Source: Pseudomonas sp. BGr12
GTDB lineage: Bacteria; Pseudomonadota; Gammaproteobacteria; Pseudomonadales; Pseudomonadaceae
Length of the DNA: 64,000 nucleotides
Assembly: GCF_030272895.1 (NCBI RefSeq)
Contig: NZ_JALRNF010000022.1
Span: forward strand, 1 to 64,000
Direction of reading: 5' to 3'
Program-made: the position numbers and the translations under genes
Shown here: positions 34,720-43,551 of the stretch, piece after piece
Layout of the letters: the number at the start of each line of letters is the position of its first letter
Position numbering within the stretch: the stretch's first letter is position 1
Notes under the pieces: generated by a model
What the model saw: the letters and a program-made list of their open reading frames with translations, nothing else
Told to the model about the DNA's origin: nothing
Database searches by the model: none

Positions 34720-36416
34720 TGGCGCGCAAAGCTCCGGCCATCGTCGTTCTCGGAACAGGCAGCCTGGCCACTGCCCGCAAGATCCAGCAGCGCTACCCGG
34801 GCGCCCAGATCCACGGCCTCGAAGGCCGGGTCGAGGGTGTCGACTGCAGCTACCAGGAGTTCGGCGCCACCCTGCGCCAGCTTTATCAACAGGACACGCC
34901 GATCATTGCCCTGTGCGCGGCCGGCATCGTCATTCGTACCCTGGCCAGCCTGCTGCTGGAGAAGGGTGTCGAGCCGCCGGTACTGGCGGTGGCCGAGGAT
35001 GGCAGTGCGGTGGTGCCCCTGCTCGGCGGCCTGGGCGGGGTGAATGTCATGGCCCGGGAGATCGCTGCCGGGCTGGGCGTTGCACCTGCCATTACCACCA
35101 GTGGCGAGCTGCGCTTCGGTACTTGCCTGCTCAATCCACCCAGCGGTTATGTCCTGGCCGACCTGGAGCTGGGCAAGCGCTTCGTCTCCGATCTGCTGGC
35201 CGGTGAACCGGTGCGCATCGATGGCCAGGCACCCTGGTTGGCCGATGCCCAATTGCCGCAGAGCGAGCAGGCGCAGCTGGCCATTCATGTCGGCTGCGAG
35301 GCGCGGGATACCTCGGCCAACGAATTGCTGATCTATCCGCGCTGCGTCGTGGTCGCAGTCACTGCCGTTGTGCCGGAACTGGCCACAGCAGTACGTGAGT
35401 CATTGCGCTCGGCGCGGATCGCCGAGCCTGCGCTGGCCTGCCTGGTGGCCAGTGAAGCCTTGATGGCTGAACCTTTATTGCATGCCGCTGCAGCCGAGCT
35501 GGGCGTCCCGGTGCGCTTTGCGCCAGGCACCGAAAGCCCCGGCGCATTGGCTGAGCAGGCGTTGCCGAGGTCGTCAGTGCAAGTGGTTGCCAATGGACTG
35601 GCGATCGCCGTGGCCCAGCAGCCGGTCGATCCTCTGCTGATCGGTCGTGCCCGTGGGCGCCTGGCTGTGATCGGTCTCGGACCTGGGGCCGCCGAGTTCA
35701 TGGTGCCGGCAGTCAAGGCCGAGCTGGCCCGGGCCAACGATATCCTCGGCTACGAAACCTACGTGCGCATGGCCGGCCCGTTCCGTGCCGACCAGGTCAT
35801 GCACTGCACCGACAACCGCGAAGAAATGCAGCGCGCCCGCCACGCTTTCGAACTGGCAGTGCAAGGACGATCGGTGGTGGTGGTGTCCTCGGGCGATCCG
35901 GGCGTGTTCGCCATGGCCGCGGCGGTGCTCGAAGCCCTGCACGAGTCGACGGACCCGCAGTGGCATGCGGTCGAGCTGGAAATACTGCCCGGCGTTTCGG
36001 CGTCCCTGGCGACCGCTGCCCAGGCCGGTGCGCCACTGGGTCACGACTTCTGTGTGCTGTCGCTGTCGGACAACCTCAAGCCCTGGTCGATCATCGAGAA
36101 GCGTCTGGACCTGGCTTGCCAGGCCGACCTGGCGCTGGCGTTCTACAACCCGATCTCGCGCTCGCGCCCCTGGCAACTGGGGCGGGCCCTGGAAATCGTC
36201 CGCCAGCACCGTAGTGAGAGCACCCCTGTGGTACTCGGCCGCGACATCGGTAGGCCGGGGCAGACCCTGCGAGTGGTCACCCTGGGGCAACTGCTGCCGG
36301 AAATGGTCGACATGCGCACCATGGTCCTGGTCGGCTCCTCGCAGACCTGCGGATTCCCGCGTCCCGATGGCGGGCAGTGGGTCTACACACCGCGCTGGTA
36401 CCCGGCTACGGAGTGA
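34719..36416 (+). CDS. cobJ: CbiG/CobE-CobJ fusion: precorrin-3B C17-methyltransferase
   Basis: A 565-residue fusion. Residues 1 to about 310 are a CbiG-like module. Its N-terminal part has ALCAAGIVIRTLASLLLEKG and DGSAVVPLLGGLGGVNVMAR, followed by a CobE/CbiG-C part with PGTESPGALAEQALPRSSVQ. From about residue 313 (LAVIGLGPGAAEFMVPAVKA) to the end is a complete CobJ methylase, including SSGDPGVFAMAAAVLEAL and NPISRSRPWQLGRALEIV. CobJ methylates C17 and contracts the ring. I chose the ATG at 34719, overlapping the cobI stop. A terminator follows. Confidence 0.93.
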   Translation: MARKAPAIVVLGTGSLATARKIQQRYPGAQIHGLEGRVEGVDCSYQEFGATLRQLYQQDTPIIALCAAGIVIRTLASLLLEKGVEPPVLAVAEDGSAVVPLLGGLGGVNVMAREIAAGLGVAPAITTSGELRFGTCLLNPPSGYVLADLELGKRFVSDLLAGEPVRIDGQAPWLADAQLPQSEQAQLAIHVGCEARDTSANELLIYPRCVVVAVTAVVPELATAVRESLRSARIAEPALACLVASEALMAEPLLHAAAAELGVPVRFAPGTESPGALAEQALPRSSVQVVANGLAIAVAQQPVDPLLIGRARGRLAVIGLGPGAAEFMVPAVKAELARANDILGYETYVRMAGPFRADQVMHCTDNREEMQRARHAFELAVQGRSVVVVSSGDPGVFAMAAAVLEALHESTDPQWHAVELEILPGVSASLATAAQAGAPLGHDFCVLSLSDNLKPWSIIEKRLDLACQADLALAFYNPISRSRPWQLGRALEIVRQHRSESTPVVLGRDIGRPGQTLRVVTLGQLLPEMVDMRTMVLVGSSQTCGFPRPDGGQWVYTPRWYPATE

Positions 36417-36474
36417 GCCTGGCAGGGAAAGCCTTCGATGCTGATCCAGGCACCTGCCTCGAATAGTGTGAAGC

Positions 36475-36499
36475 CCCCGGTCGCTGATGACCGGGGTTT
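36475..36499 (+). terminator. Rho-independent terminator of the cobGHIJ operon
   Basis: CCCCGGTC-GCTGAT-GACCGGGG forms an 8-bp GC-rich stem followed by TTTC. It lies between cobJ and the next gene, so the following trio should have its own promoter or rely on read-through. Confidence 0.8.
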
Positions 36500-36519
36500 C
36501 ATGAAAAGGACTATTCGAG

Positions 36520-37209
36520 ATGAACGACACCACCGCCATCCTGAGCACCAATACCGCCGCCGTCATCGAGCAATCGTTGATGGCTTTCGGTGCTGGCATG
36601 ACCGAGCAGAGCCGCAGGGATGTGAAGAACGCCTACCAGTTCGCATCACTGGTCGCCAGCAAGCTGTACGACGAAGAAGGCCAGGGCGAAGCCTGGTTCA
36701 AGCAGTTCCTCAAAGTGATGCAGGATTGTGGCTGGGTCACTGCTCGGCACAGCTATGAGCGCGAACATAGCGCGTCACAGACGCTGACGGTCGGTGCCAT
36801 CGCTGCCAAGGCCCTGGGGACGGTTGGGACCGCTGTGATGGGTGGCCCGATCGGCATGGCCCTGAACAAACTGACAGGCGATGCCCTGGCCAAGCTGGTG
36901 CAGGTCGACCAGGCCCAGAAACTGTTCGACCGCAACGTCAAGGGCAAGAAGACCGCCAATATCGGTCTGGCCTCCTGCATTGAAACCTCCGATGGTGAAG
37001 TGGTCCTGGCGATGGGCTGCGTACACAGCGACACCTCGGCCCATGACCTGGACCTGGCTGTCCTGGAGTGGAAGAGCAGCGCTGCGCAGTTCTACACAGG
37101 GGCTGCCGTGCTGTCGTTCAACAAGTCGTTGTTCGAGCGCGTTCGCGCCACTATCGAGAGCAAGCTCGGCGACCGTGCCATCGCCAACGTGCTGGATTAC
37201 GACATCTGA
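36520..37209 (+). CDS. Uncharacterised protein, first of three tandem paralogues
   Basis: A 229-residue protein I do not recognise. It has no signal peptide. The N-terminal helical part (about 12-75) contains AYQFASLVASKLYDE and W59-x12-W72 with G71. A Gly/Ala-rich hydrophobic stretch (about 88-127, GAIAAKALGTVGTAVMGGPI) could be membrane-active. A strand-rich part (146-200) ends in SFNKSLFERVR (199-209). The next two genes keep the W-x12-W spacing and the LF motif, so all three are probably diverged copies of one fold. AAAAGGA upstream supports the ATG. Function unknown. Confidence 0.8.
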   Translation: MNDTTAILSTNTAAVIEQSLMAFGAGMTEQSRRDVKNAYQFASLVASKLYDEEGQGEAWFKQFLKVMQDCGWVTARHSYEREHSASQTLTVGAIAAKALGTVGTAVMGGPIGMALNKLTGDALAKLVQVDQAQKLFDRNVKGKKTANIGLASCIETSDGEVVLAMGCVHSDTSAHDLDLAVLEWKSSAAQFYTGAAVLSFNKSLFERVRATIESKLGDRAIANVLDYDI

Positions 37210-37274
37210 TCGCTCGGGATGGTCCGCGTGCGGGCCATCCCGAACGTACCCGCCGATCTGGACGAGGAGGAATC

Positions 37275-37964
37275 ATGGAAACGGATGACTACAGGCTGTG
37301 GATGAGCGGCGGCACCTTGTTGCTGGTCGCAGCTCAAGTGCCGCATGCCCAGCACCAGGCGGTACTCGACTCGCTGCTGTATGCGCAACTGGTAGCCAAC
37401 AAGGCGCAAGGCTCACGCTTCGCAAACTATTCGCCATGGTATAGCCGTTACCGCCGGGGACTGTCCGAGCGTGGCTGGATCATGACCCAGCTATTTCGCG
37501 AGCGCCAATGTACCGACGCGGCTTCTGTGCTGGTGCCGATTCAGCCCCTGAGCCTCTGGTTACAGACGCAACATGAGGCTGCCGGTAGCCTGATCGAGCG
37601 CGGTCTGAATGGCCTGGCGGGCAATGACGACGCCCTGCAGAACCTGCGCCGCTACACCTTCGAGGGTGACGAGCACGGCACCCGGATTGCACTGGAAATC
37701 GGGCTGGTTCATCCGGGACCGGTGATCACCCTGTGCAGTCTCGGCTTGCAGACTGACGAGCCACTTGCGCAGGCTGCCATCGAACGACCATTGCCCGCCC
37801 GGACGCTCCAGGGGGACGTTGCGGTCAACGGGCTGTCGGCGCAACTGGACAGCGAGCTGTTCGAGCCGCGTCGCGAAGAGCTACGGGCGTTGGTCGCGCG
37901 TAAACAGCAAGAACAGTGCTACCTGCTGGATCTGGGAGCAGTGCCGGGAGCTGAATATGAATAG
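37275..37964 (+). CDS. Uncharacterised protein, second of three tandem paralogues
   Basis: A 229-residue protein without a recognised family. It shares with its neighbours a helical N-terminal segment (LLYAQLVANK, 35-44), W55-x12-W68 with G67, a central pair of hydrophobic strands (about 136-160, TRIALEIGLVHPGPVITLCS) and a C-terminal DSELFEPRREELRAL (192-206). It lacks the Gly/Ala-rich hydrophobic insert of the first gene. A strong GAGGAGG sits 4 bp before the ATG. The 3' end overlaps the third gene by 8 bp, so the two are translationally coupled. Confidence 0.8.
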   Translation: METDDYRLWMSGGTLLLVAAQVPHAQHQAVLDSLLYAQLVANKAQGSRFANYSPWYSRYRRGLSERGWIMTQLFRERQCTDAASVLVPIQPLSLWLQTQHEAAGSLIERGLNGLAGNDDALQNLRRYTFEGDEHGTRIALEIGLVHPGPVITLCSLGLQTDEPLAQAAIERPLPARTLQGDVAVNGLSAQLDSELFEPRREELRALVARKQQEQCYLLDLGAVPGAEYE

Positions 37965-38580
37965 CCATCAGGCCGCAGTGGTCGGCGCAGGGCTCATGTC
38001 GTTCATGCCCGGTATCAGCGTGGCGCAACGGACGTCGATACAACTGGCGTTGCTGCAGGCTGGACAGGAAACGCGTTTTGTCCATGAGCAGGGGCAGGTT
38101 GCGGATTGGTATGGGTACTTCAAGAACAAGTTGAAGTTCTACGGCTGGGATGCGTTGCCTGCCGAAGAAGTCCATTGGTCAGATAACGACCGTACGCAAA
38201 TCGTTGATAACGCCCTGCGCTCGATTTCGGCCACGGCGGGTAGTCGCTATGCCGCCTCCACCGAGCTGGCCCTGCAAGGGCTCAATGCCAGTGCCAGTGC
38301 TTTGCTGCATTTTGAGCGGCGAGTGCGGCAGCAGGGCAGCTTTCAGCTGTTGCCTTGTGCGCCGGGCAAGAACGGCTACGTCGACATGGTGCTTTACCAC
38401 GAAGATCTGGACCAGACGCAAGTCAGTGCCGGCTTCTTGTTTCACGAGCGCAGGAACCAGCAGGTGCGGGCGGAGCTGGTTCGCTTCAATACGCGGCTGT
38501 TCGATCGGCAGTTTCGCGACAAGGTCGAACGCAGCCTGCAGGCGATTGCCCTGAAGGAAATCATCGCGCTGCAGCTCTAG
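37957..38580 (+). CDS. Uncharacterised protein, third of three tandem paralogues
   Basis: A 207-residue protein, not recognised. It carries W51-x12-W64 with G63 (DWYGYFKNKLKFYGW), a helical middle (80-125), two strands (about 141-165, VDMVLYHEDLDQTQVSAGFL) and RFNTRLFDRQFRDKVERSL (176-194), parallel to the other two. The ATG at 37957 lies within the end of the second gene. It converges with marC, overlapping by 4 bp. Longer in-frame readings inside the previous gene are rejected. Confidence 0.8.
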   Translation: MNSHQAAVVGAGLMSFMPGISVAQRTSIQLALLQAGQETRFVHEQGQVADWYGYFKNKLKFYGWDALPAEEVHWSDNDRTQIVDNALRSISATAGSRYAASTELALQGLNASASALLHFERRVRQQGSFQLLPCAPGKNGYVDMVLYHEDLDQTQVSAGFLFHERRNQQVRAELVRFNTRLFDRQFRDKVERSLQAIALKEIIALQL

Positions 38581-39173
38581 GGCGCCAGGTAACCCTTGAT
38601 CCCGGTGAAGATGATCTGCGCTGCCAGCGCGCAGACGAACAGCCCCATCAGCCGACTGACGATCTGCAGGCCCTGGTCGCCAAGGATGCGTTCGATGGTG
38701 TTGGAAAGGTACAGCACCAGCCCGACCGTGAAGCTGGCCATGGCGATGCTGGCGATGGCCACTAGCTTGTCATCCCAGTGCGGCTGGCCGATGCCCATGA
38801 CCAGCAGGGCACCGATGGTGCCCGGGCCGACGGTCAGGGGAATGGTCAACGGGACGATAGTCACATCCTGGTGGATGTTGTCGGTCTGCACCGCCGACTT
38901 GCCCTGGGCCATGCCCAGGGCGGAAATGAACAGCACGCTGCCGGCGCCGATGCGGAAGGCATCGACCGTGATGCCGAAGACACCGAAGATCGCCCGCCCG
39001 AACAGGTACAGCAGTACGCTGGCGATCAACGCCGCGATGGCCACGCGCCAGGCCAGCAGTTTGCGTTCCTTGCTGGAGTAGCCGCGGGTCAGGCCGATGA
39101 AACAGGAGAGCACGAAGAACGGGCTATAGAGCACGAGCATTTTCAGGTAGACGCTGAACAACTCATGGAGCAT
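38577..39173 (-). CDS. MarC family membrane protein
   Basis: A 198-residue integral membrane protein with six helices, of the MarC/YchE/YhgN family (formerly UPF0056). The conserved DVTIVPLTIPLTVGPGTIGA block lies at the fourth segment. The family's function is unresolved, and E. coli MarC does not confer multiple antibiotic resistance by itself. I prefer the ATG at 39173, right before the first helix (MLHELFSVYLKMLVLYSPFF), over one 11 codons earlier. Confidence 0.85.
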   Translation of the reverse strand: MLHELFSVYLKMLVLYSPFFVLSCFIGLTRGYSSKERKLLAWRVAIAALIASVLLYLFGRAIFGVFGITVDAFRIGAGSVLFISALGMAQGKSAVQTDNIHQDVTIVPLTIPLTVGPGTIGALLVMGIGQPHWDDKLVAIASIAMASFTVGLVLYLSNTIERILGDQGLQIVSRLMGLFVCALAAQIIFTGIKGYLAP

Positions 39174-39227
39174 GGCCGAGGCTCGCGACGGAAAGGGGTG
39201 AGGCAAGTGTATCAGGCGTGCGGCGCT

Positions 39228-42020
39228 TTACAGGGTCGGTATCTCGGAGGATTCCGCTTCGCGGCGGGCCACCCAGTGCTCGATCAGTTCACGCAGTTGT
39301 GACAGCTCGACTGGCTTGGCCATGTGTCCGTCCATGCCGGCCAGGCGTGCGCGTTCTTTGTGCTCGGCCAGGATATGCGCGGTCAGGGCCACCACCGGCG
39401 TACGCTTGCGCTGGTTGCTGACTTCCCAGATTCGCAGTTGCTGGGTAGCGGAGAAGCCATCGAGCACCGGCATTTCGCAGTCCATCAACACCAGGTCGTA
39501 GTGCTTGGCCTTCATCGCTTGCAGGGCTTCTTCGCCATTGCAGGCGGTATCCGGCTCGAGGCTGAGCTTGCCCAGCATGCCGCGGATGACCTTGGTCGAA
39601 ATGCTGTTGTCTTCGGCCACCAGGATACGGAAATCGCTGGGCAGGTTCAGTGGCGTGGTCAGGCTGACGGGGGCCGGGATGACCGGCTGGCCCTTGCTGC
39701 GCAGCGCCAGTTCTTCGGCCATGGTGGTCTTGAGGGTGTAGCCGGCGACCGGTTTGGCCAGGATGCGCTTGACCCCGGCATTGCGGGCGATGACCTTGCT
39801 CGGTGCATTGCTGATACCGGTGAGCATGATCAGCAGGATGTCGTGGTTCAGGCTCGGGTCTTCCTTGATCTTGGCCGCCAGTTGCATGCCGGTCATGCCG
39901 GGCATGTTCTGGTCGAGCAGGACCGCATCGAAGTAGTCGCGCAGGTGCGCCTTGGTGCGCAGCAGGGCCAAGGCCTCCTTGCCCGACGGCACGGCACTGA
40001 CGTTCATGCCCCAGGCGCTGCACTGCTGGACCAGGACCTTGCGACAGGTGTCGTTGTCGTCCACCACCAGCACCCGGGCCCCGCGCAGCGGGCCGTCGAG
40101 GTCGGCGGGCGGCTGTTCCAGGCGCTGGGGATCGAGCGGCAGGGTCATCCACAGGGTGTTGCCCATGCCGTGGCTGGTCTTGATGCCGAACTCACCCTGC
40201 ATCAGGTTGATCAACTGCTTGGCGATCACCAGGCCCAGTTGCCCGCCCAGCTTGTTGCTGGAGAGGAAATGCCTGCTGTGCAGCTCGGCCTGCAGCAGGG
40301 CATCGCGCTCGCCCGGGGGAATGGCCTCGCCACTGTCCTGCACGGCAATGCGCAGGCGTGGCGCGCTAGCGCGCTGGTCGAGGGCCACCACCAGGAGGAT
40401 TTCCCCTTGTTCGGTTTTCTTCAGGGCATTGTCCAGCAGGCTCAGCAGCGCCTGGCGCAGGCGCGTCGGGTCACCGCTGATGACCCGCGGCACCTGCGGC
40501 TGGGTGAAGCTGATCAGCTCGATGTTCTGTTGCTCGGCCTTGGCGCGGAAAATACTCAGGCAGTCTTCGATCAGGGCGTTGAGGTCGAACTGCACGTCGT
40601 CCAGCTCGATCTGCCCGGACTCGAGCTTGGAGATGTCGAGAATCTCGTTGATCAGGGTCAGCAGCTCGTTGCCGGCGCTGTGGATGGTCTGCACGTAGTC
40701 GCGCTGCTTGACTGACAACGGGGTGCCGAGCAGCAGTTCGGTCATGCCCAGCACCCCGTTCATCGGGGTGCGGATCTCATGGCTGATCTTGGCCAGGAAC
40801 TCGGCCTTGGCGTTGATCTCGGCGTTGCTGGCAGCCAGTTCGCGGCTGGCGCTGAAACGCTCCTCACTGATGCGGCGCAGGCGCTCGCTGACCGAGAGGT
40901 TGAGCAGCAGGCCACTGAAACTGGCCATGCCCAGGAGAATGAACAACAGCCATTGGGTCGGCGTACGGGTCAGCCCGAGCAGGGCCGGCAGCACCACCAG
41001 GCAGCCGATGTTGAAGGCCAGCATGGCCAGGCTGAACAGCCGCGCCGGCGCATAACCCCTGAACCAGTGGTAGCTGGAGATCAGCAGCATGCTCAGGCTG
41101 CCGATGGCGAACAGCACGTAGGTCATCAGGTTGAGTGGCAAGGTGTTGACGAACAGCAGCAACAGGCCGCACAGCCCGACCAGGACCATCTCCACCTGCA
41201 GCAGGCGGTTCAGCCGTGGCTGGTTGCACGGGCTGAAAAAACGCAGGGTGAAGGTCAGGCCGGCCAGCGACGCCAGCAAGGCAACCAGGTAGGCGGCCGG
41301 GGTTTGCGCCGTGTGCCAGACGCTCCACCAGGGGCCGCTGAGGTTGAGCAGGATCAGCGCGCTGAGCAGCATCAGGCCGTGATAGGCCGCCAGCGCCAGG
41401 CTGGTGCTGGAGCGCGAATAGGCGAAGCGGATGAGGTTGTGCAGCATCAACATCAGCAAGCAGCCGAACAGCAGGCCGAACAACAGCGACTGGCGCTGGT
41501 CGGCGGCGACCGCGGTGGCAGGTTCCAGGCTGATGGCCGGGCGCAGCTGGTGTTCGGAGACCAGCCGCAGATAGATGTCGAGGCCGTGTTGGCTGATGGG
41601 CAGGGCCAACTGGTGGTCGCTGCTGCGCACCGTGGCTTCGCTATCGGCGGAGGGCCGACCGTTGTGCATCTGCTTGATCAGCCGATCGCCATCGAGGGCG
41701 TACAGATCAAGCCGGGAAAGGTCCGGAGCGAACACCCGCAGCAAGTGTTCGTGCTGCCCGGGTTCGAGGCGGTAGTGCAGCCATAACGCCTGGTCCGGCG
41801 TTGCGGCATTGAGCTGGTTCAGCTGGATGGGGCTGAATTGACTGCGGTAGCGTTCGGAGCGTACGTCGCTGAGCTGCAGGTTGGCTTGCTCGTCGAGCAA
41901 AACCGCCCATCCACTGCCTTGGTCAGCCGTGGCCGGAAACAGGCAGAGCAGGGTCAGCAGGCTGACGGTGAGGCCAATGGCGATCCTGAGCCAACGCACG
42001 ACGAGATCCCTTCTTAGCAA
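39228..42020 (-). CDS. retS: Hybrid sensor kinase RetS
   Basis: A 930-residue orthologue of P. aeruginosa RetS. RetS binds and silences GacS and so controls the switch between acute virulence and biofilm through RsmY/RsmZ. Order: signal/TM (about 10-30), periplasmic 7TMR-DISMED2 sensor (35-170), seven TM helices (178-375), HisKA with His414 (AKISHEIRTPMNG), a poor HATPase (510-625), REC1 with Asp703 and REC2 with Asp847. The ATPase N-box (LLDNALKKTE) and G1 box (DSGEAIPPGE) are degenerate. Residues are offset by about ten from PAO1 RetS. It is adjacent to purD, as in PAO1. Confidence 0.93.
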   Translation of the reverse strand: MLRRDLVVRWLRIAIGLTVSLLTLLCLFPATADQGSGWAVLLDEQANLQLSDVRSERYRSQFSPIQLNQLNAATPDQALWLHYRLEPGQHEHLLRVFAPDLSRLDLYALDGDRLIKQMHNGRPSADSEATVRSSDHQLALPISQHGLDIYLRLVSEHQLRPAISLEPATAVAADQRQSLLFGLLFGCLLMLMLHNLIRFAYSRSSTSLALAAYHGLMLLSALILLNLSGPWWSVWHTAQTPAAYLVALLASLAGLTFTLRFFSPCNQPRLNRLLQVEMVLVGLCGLLLLFVNTLPLNLMTYVLFAIGSLSMLLISSYHWFRGYAPARLFSLAMLAFNIGCLVVLPALLGLTRTPTQWLLFILLGMASFSGLLLNLSVSERLRRISEERFSASRELAASNAEINAKAEFLAKISHEIRTPMNGVLGMTELLLGTPLSVKQRDYVQTIHSAGNELLTLINEILDISKLESGQIELDDVQFDLNALIEDCLSIFRAKAEQQNIELISFTQPQVPRVISGDPTRLRQALLSLLDNALKKTEQGEILLVVALDQRASAPRLRIAVQDSGEAIPPGERDALLQAELHSRHFLSSNKLGGQLGLVIAKQLINLMQGEFGIKTSHGMGNTLWMTLPLDPQRLEQPPADLDGPLRGARVLVVDDNDTCRKVLVQQCSAWGMNVSAVPSGKEALALLRTKAHLRDYFDAVLLDQNMPGMTGMQLAAKIKEDPSLNHDILLIMLTGISNAPSKVIARNAGVKRILAKPVAGYTLKTTMAEELALRSKGQPVIPAPVSLTTPLNLPSDFRILVAEDNSISTKVIRGMLGKLSLEPDTACNGEEALQAMKAKHYDLVLMDCEMPVLDGFSATQQLRIWEVSNQRKRTPVVALTAHILAEHKERARLAGMDGHMAKPVELSQLRELIEHWVARREAESSEIPTL

Positions 42021-42134
42021 AGTGCCGGATGATAACTATGCGCGGCGCGCCAAGTCGAAGGCAAGGCCCCCGAGGGGCCCTGGCGACGAGCCGGAAGCAG
42101 GACGCACGGGGCGTCGCTGCTGCCGGGCGCTGTT

Positions 42135-43430
42135 TTACTGCTGATGCTCACCACGTTCGCGGGCAATGGCACGGTAGCCGATGTCCTTGCGGTAGAAACT
42201 GCCGTCCCAATTGATCTCGGCGGCCAGGCGGTAGGCCTGCTGCTGGGCGGACTCGACGCTGCTGCCCAGCGCAGTGGCGCAGAGCACGCGGCCACCGGTG
42301 GCCACGACCTGACCGTCCTTGAGCGCGGTACCGGCGTGGAAGACTTTGCCTTCCAGCTTGGCTGCAGCGTCGAGGCCGTTGATGGTCGCACCCTTGCTGT
42401 AGTCGCCAGGGTAGCCGCCAGCTGCCAGGACCACACCCAGGCTCGGGCGCGGATCCCACTGGGCTTCGACCTTGTCCAGGGCCTTGGCGAAGGCCGCCTC
42501 GACCAGCAGCACCAGGCTCGACGCCAGGCGCAGCATGACCGGCTGGGTTTCCGGGTCGCCGAAACGGCAGTTGAACTCGATGACCTTCGGGTTACCGGCC
42601 TTGTCGATCATCAGACCGGCATACAGGAAGCCGGTGTAGACGTTGCCTTCCTCGGCCATGCCGCGCACGGTCGGCCAGATCACCTGGTCCATGACCCGCT
42701 GGTGCACTTCGGCGGTGACCACCGGGGCAGGGGAGTAGGCACCCATGCCGCCGGTGTTCGGGCCGGTATCGCCGTCGCCGACGCGCTTGTGGTCCTGGCT
42801 GGTGGCCATTGGCAGTACGTTCTGGCCGTCGACCATGACGATGAAGCTGGCTTCCTCGCCGTCGAGGAACTCCTCGATGACCACGCGCGAACCGGCGTCA
42901 CCGAAGGCGTTGCCGGCGAGCATGTCGCGTACGGCGTCTTCGGCTTCGGCCAGGGTCATGGCGACAATCACGCCTTTACCGGCGGCCAGGCCATCGGCCT
43001 TGATCACGATCGGAGCGCCTTTCTCGCGCAGGTAGGCCAGGGCCGGCTCGATCTCGGTGAAGTTCTGGTAGTCGGCGGTCGGGATCTTGTGCCGGGCCAG
43101 GAAGTCCTTGGTGAAGGCCTTGGAACCTTCCAGCTGGGCTGCGCCCTTGGTCGGACCAAAGCAGTCCAGGCCACGGCTGCGGAACAGGTCGACCACACCG
43201 GCCACCAGCGGGCCCTCTGGGCCGACGATGGTCAGGGCGACGTTCTTCTCGGCGAAGTCGGCCAGTTGCTCCAGGGCGGTGACGTCGATGTCGACGTTCT
43301 CGCACTTGGCTTCGATGGCGGTACCGGCGTTGCCCGGGGCAACGAAGACCTTCTCGACCCGTGGATCCTGGGCGACTTTCCAGGCCAGGGCGTGTTCACG
43401 ACCGCCGCTGCCGATAATCAAAACATTCAT
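42135..43430 (-). CDS. purD: Phosphoribosylamine-glycine ligase PurD
   Basis: A 431-residue ATP-grasp ligase (GAR synthetase), second step of de novo purine synthesis. It opens with MNVLIIGSGGREHALAW and has IVIKADGLAAGKGVIVAM in the ATP site and FNCRFGDPETQPVMLRL in the catalytic domain. Length is standard. It lies downstream of purH with a REP hairpin between them. A GC-rich hairpin (42064-42082) follows the stop. Confidence 0.97.
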   Translation of the reverse strand: MNVLIIGSGGREHALAWKVAQDPRVEKVFVAPGNAGTAIEAKCENVDIDVTALEQLADFAEKNVALTIVGPEGPLVAGVVDLFRSRGLDCFGPTKGAAQLEGSKAFTKDFLARHKIPTADYQNFTEIEPALAYLREKGAPIVIKADGLAAGKGVIVAMTLAEAEDAVRDMLAGNAFGDAGSRVVIEEFLDGEEASFIVMVDGQNVLPMATSQDHKRVGDGDTGPNTGGMGAYSPAPVVTAEVHQRVMDQVIWPTVRGMAEEGNVYTGFLYAGLMIDKAGNPKVIEFNCRFGDPETQPVMLRLASSLVLLVEAAFAKALDKVEAQWDPRPSLGVVLAAGGYPGDYSKGATINGLDAAAKLEGKVFHAGTALKDGQVVATGGRVLCATALGSSVESAQQQAYRLAAEINWDGSFYRKDIGYRAIARERGEHQQ

Positions 43431-43470
43431 GTCAAAACCTCGATGACGCTAATTCGGATGGGGCAGATCC

Positions 43471-43544
43471 TTGTAGGAGCGGGCTTGTCCCGCGATGCGA
43501 TGTGACCGTCACACCGCAATCGCGGGACAAGCCCGCTCCTACAG
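43471..43544. repeat. Inverted REP pair
   Basis: GTAGGAGCGGGCTTGTCCCG (in 43471-43496) and its inverse in 43519-43544, with TGTGAC-CG-TCACA in the centre, give a continuous stem. It sits between purH and purD. This copy has the TGTCCCG variant also seen at 49456. Confidence 0.8.
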
Positions 43545-43551
43545 GCCGGTA

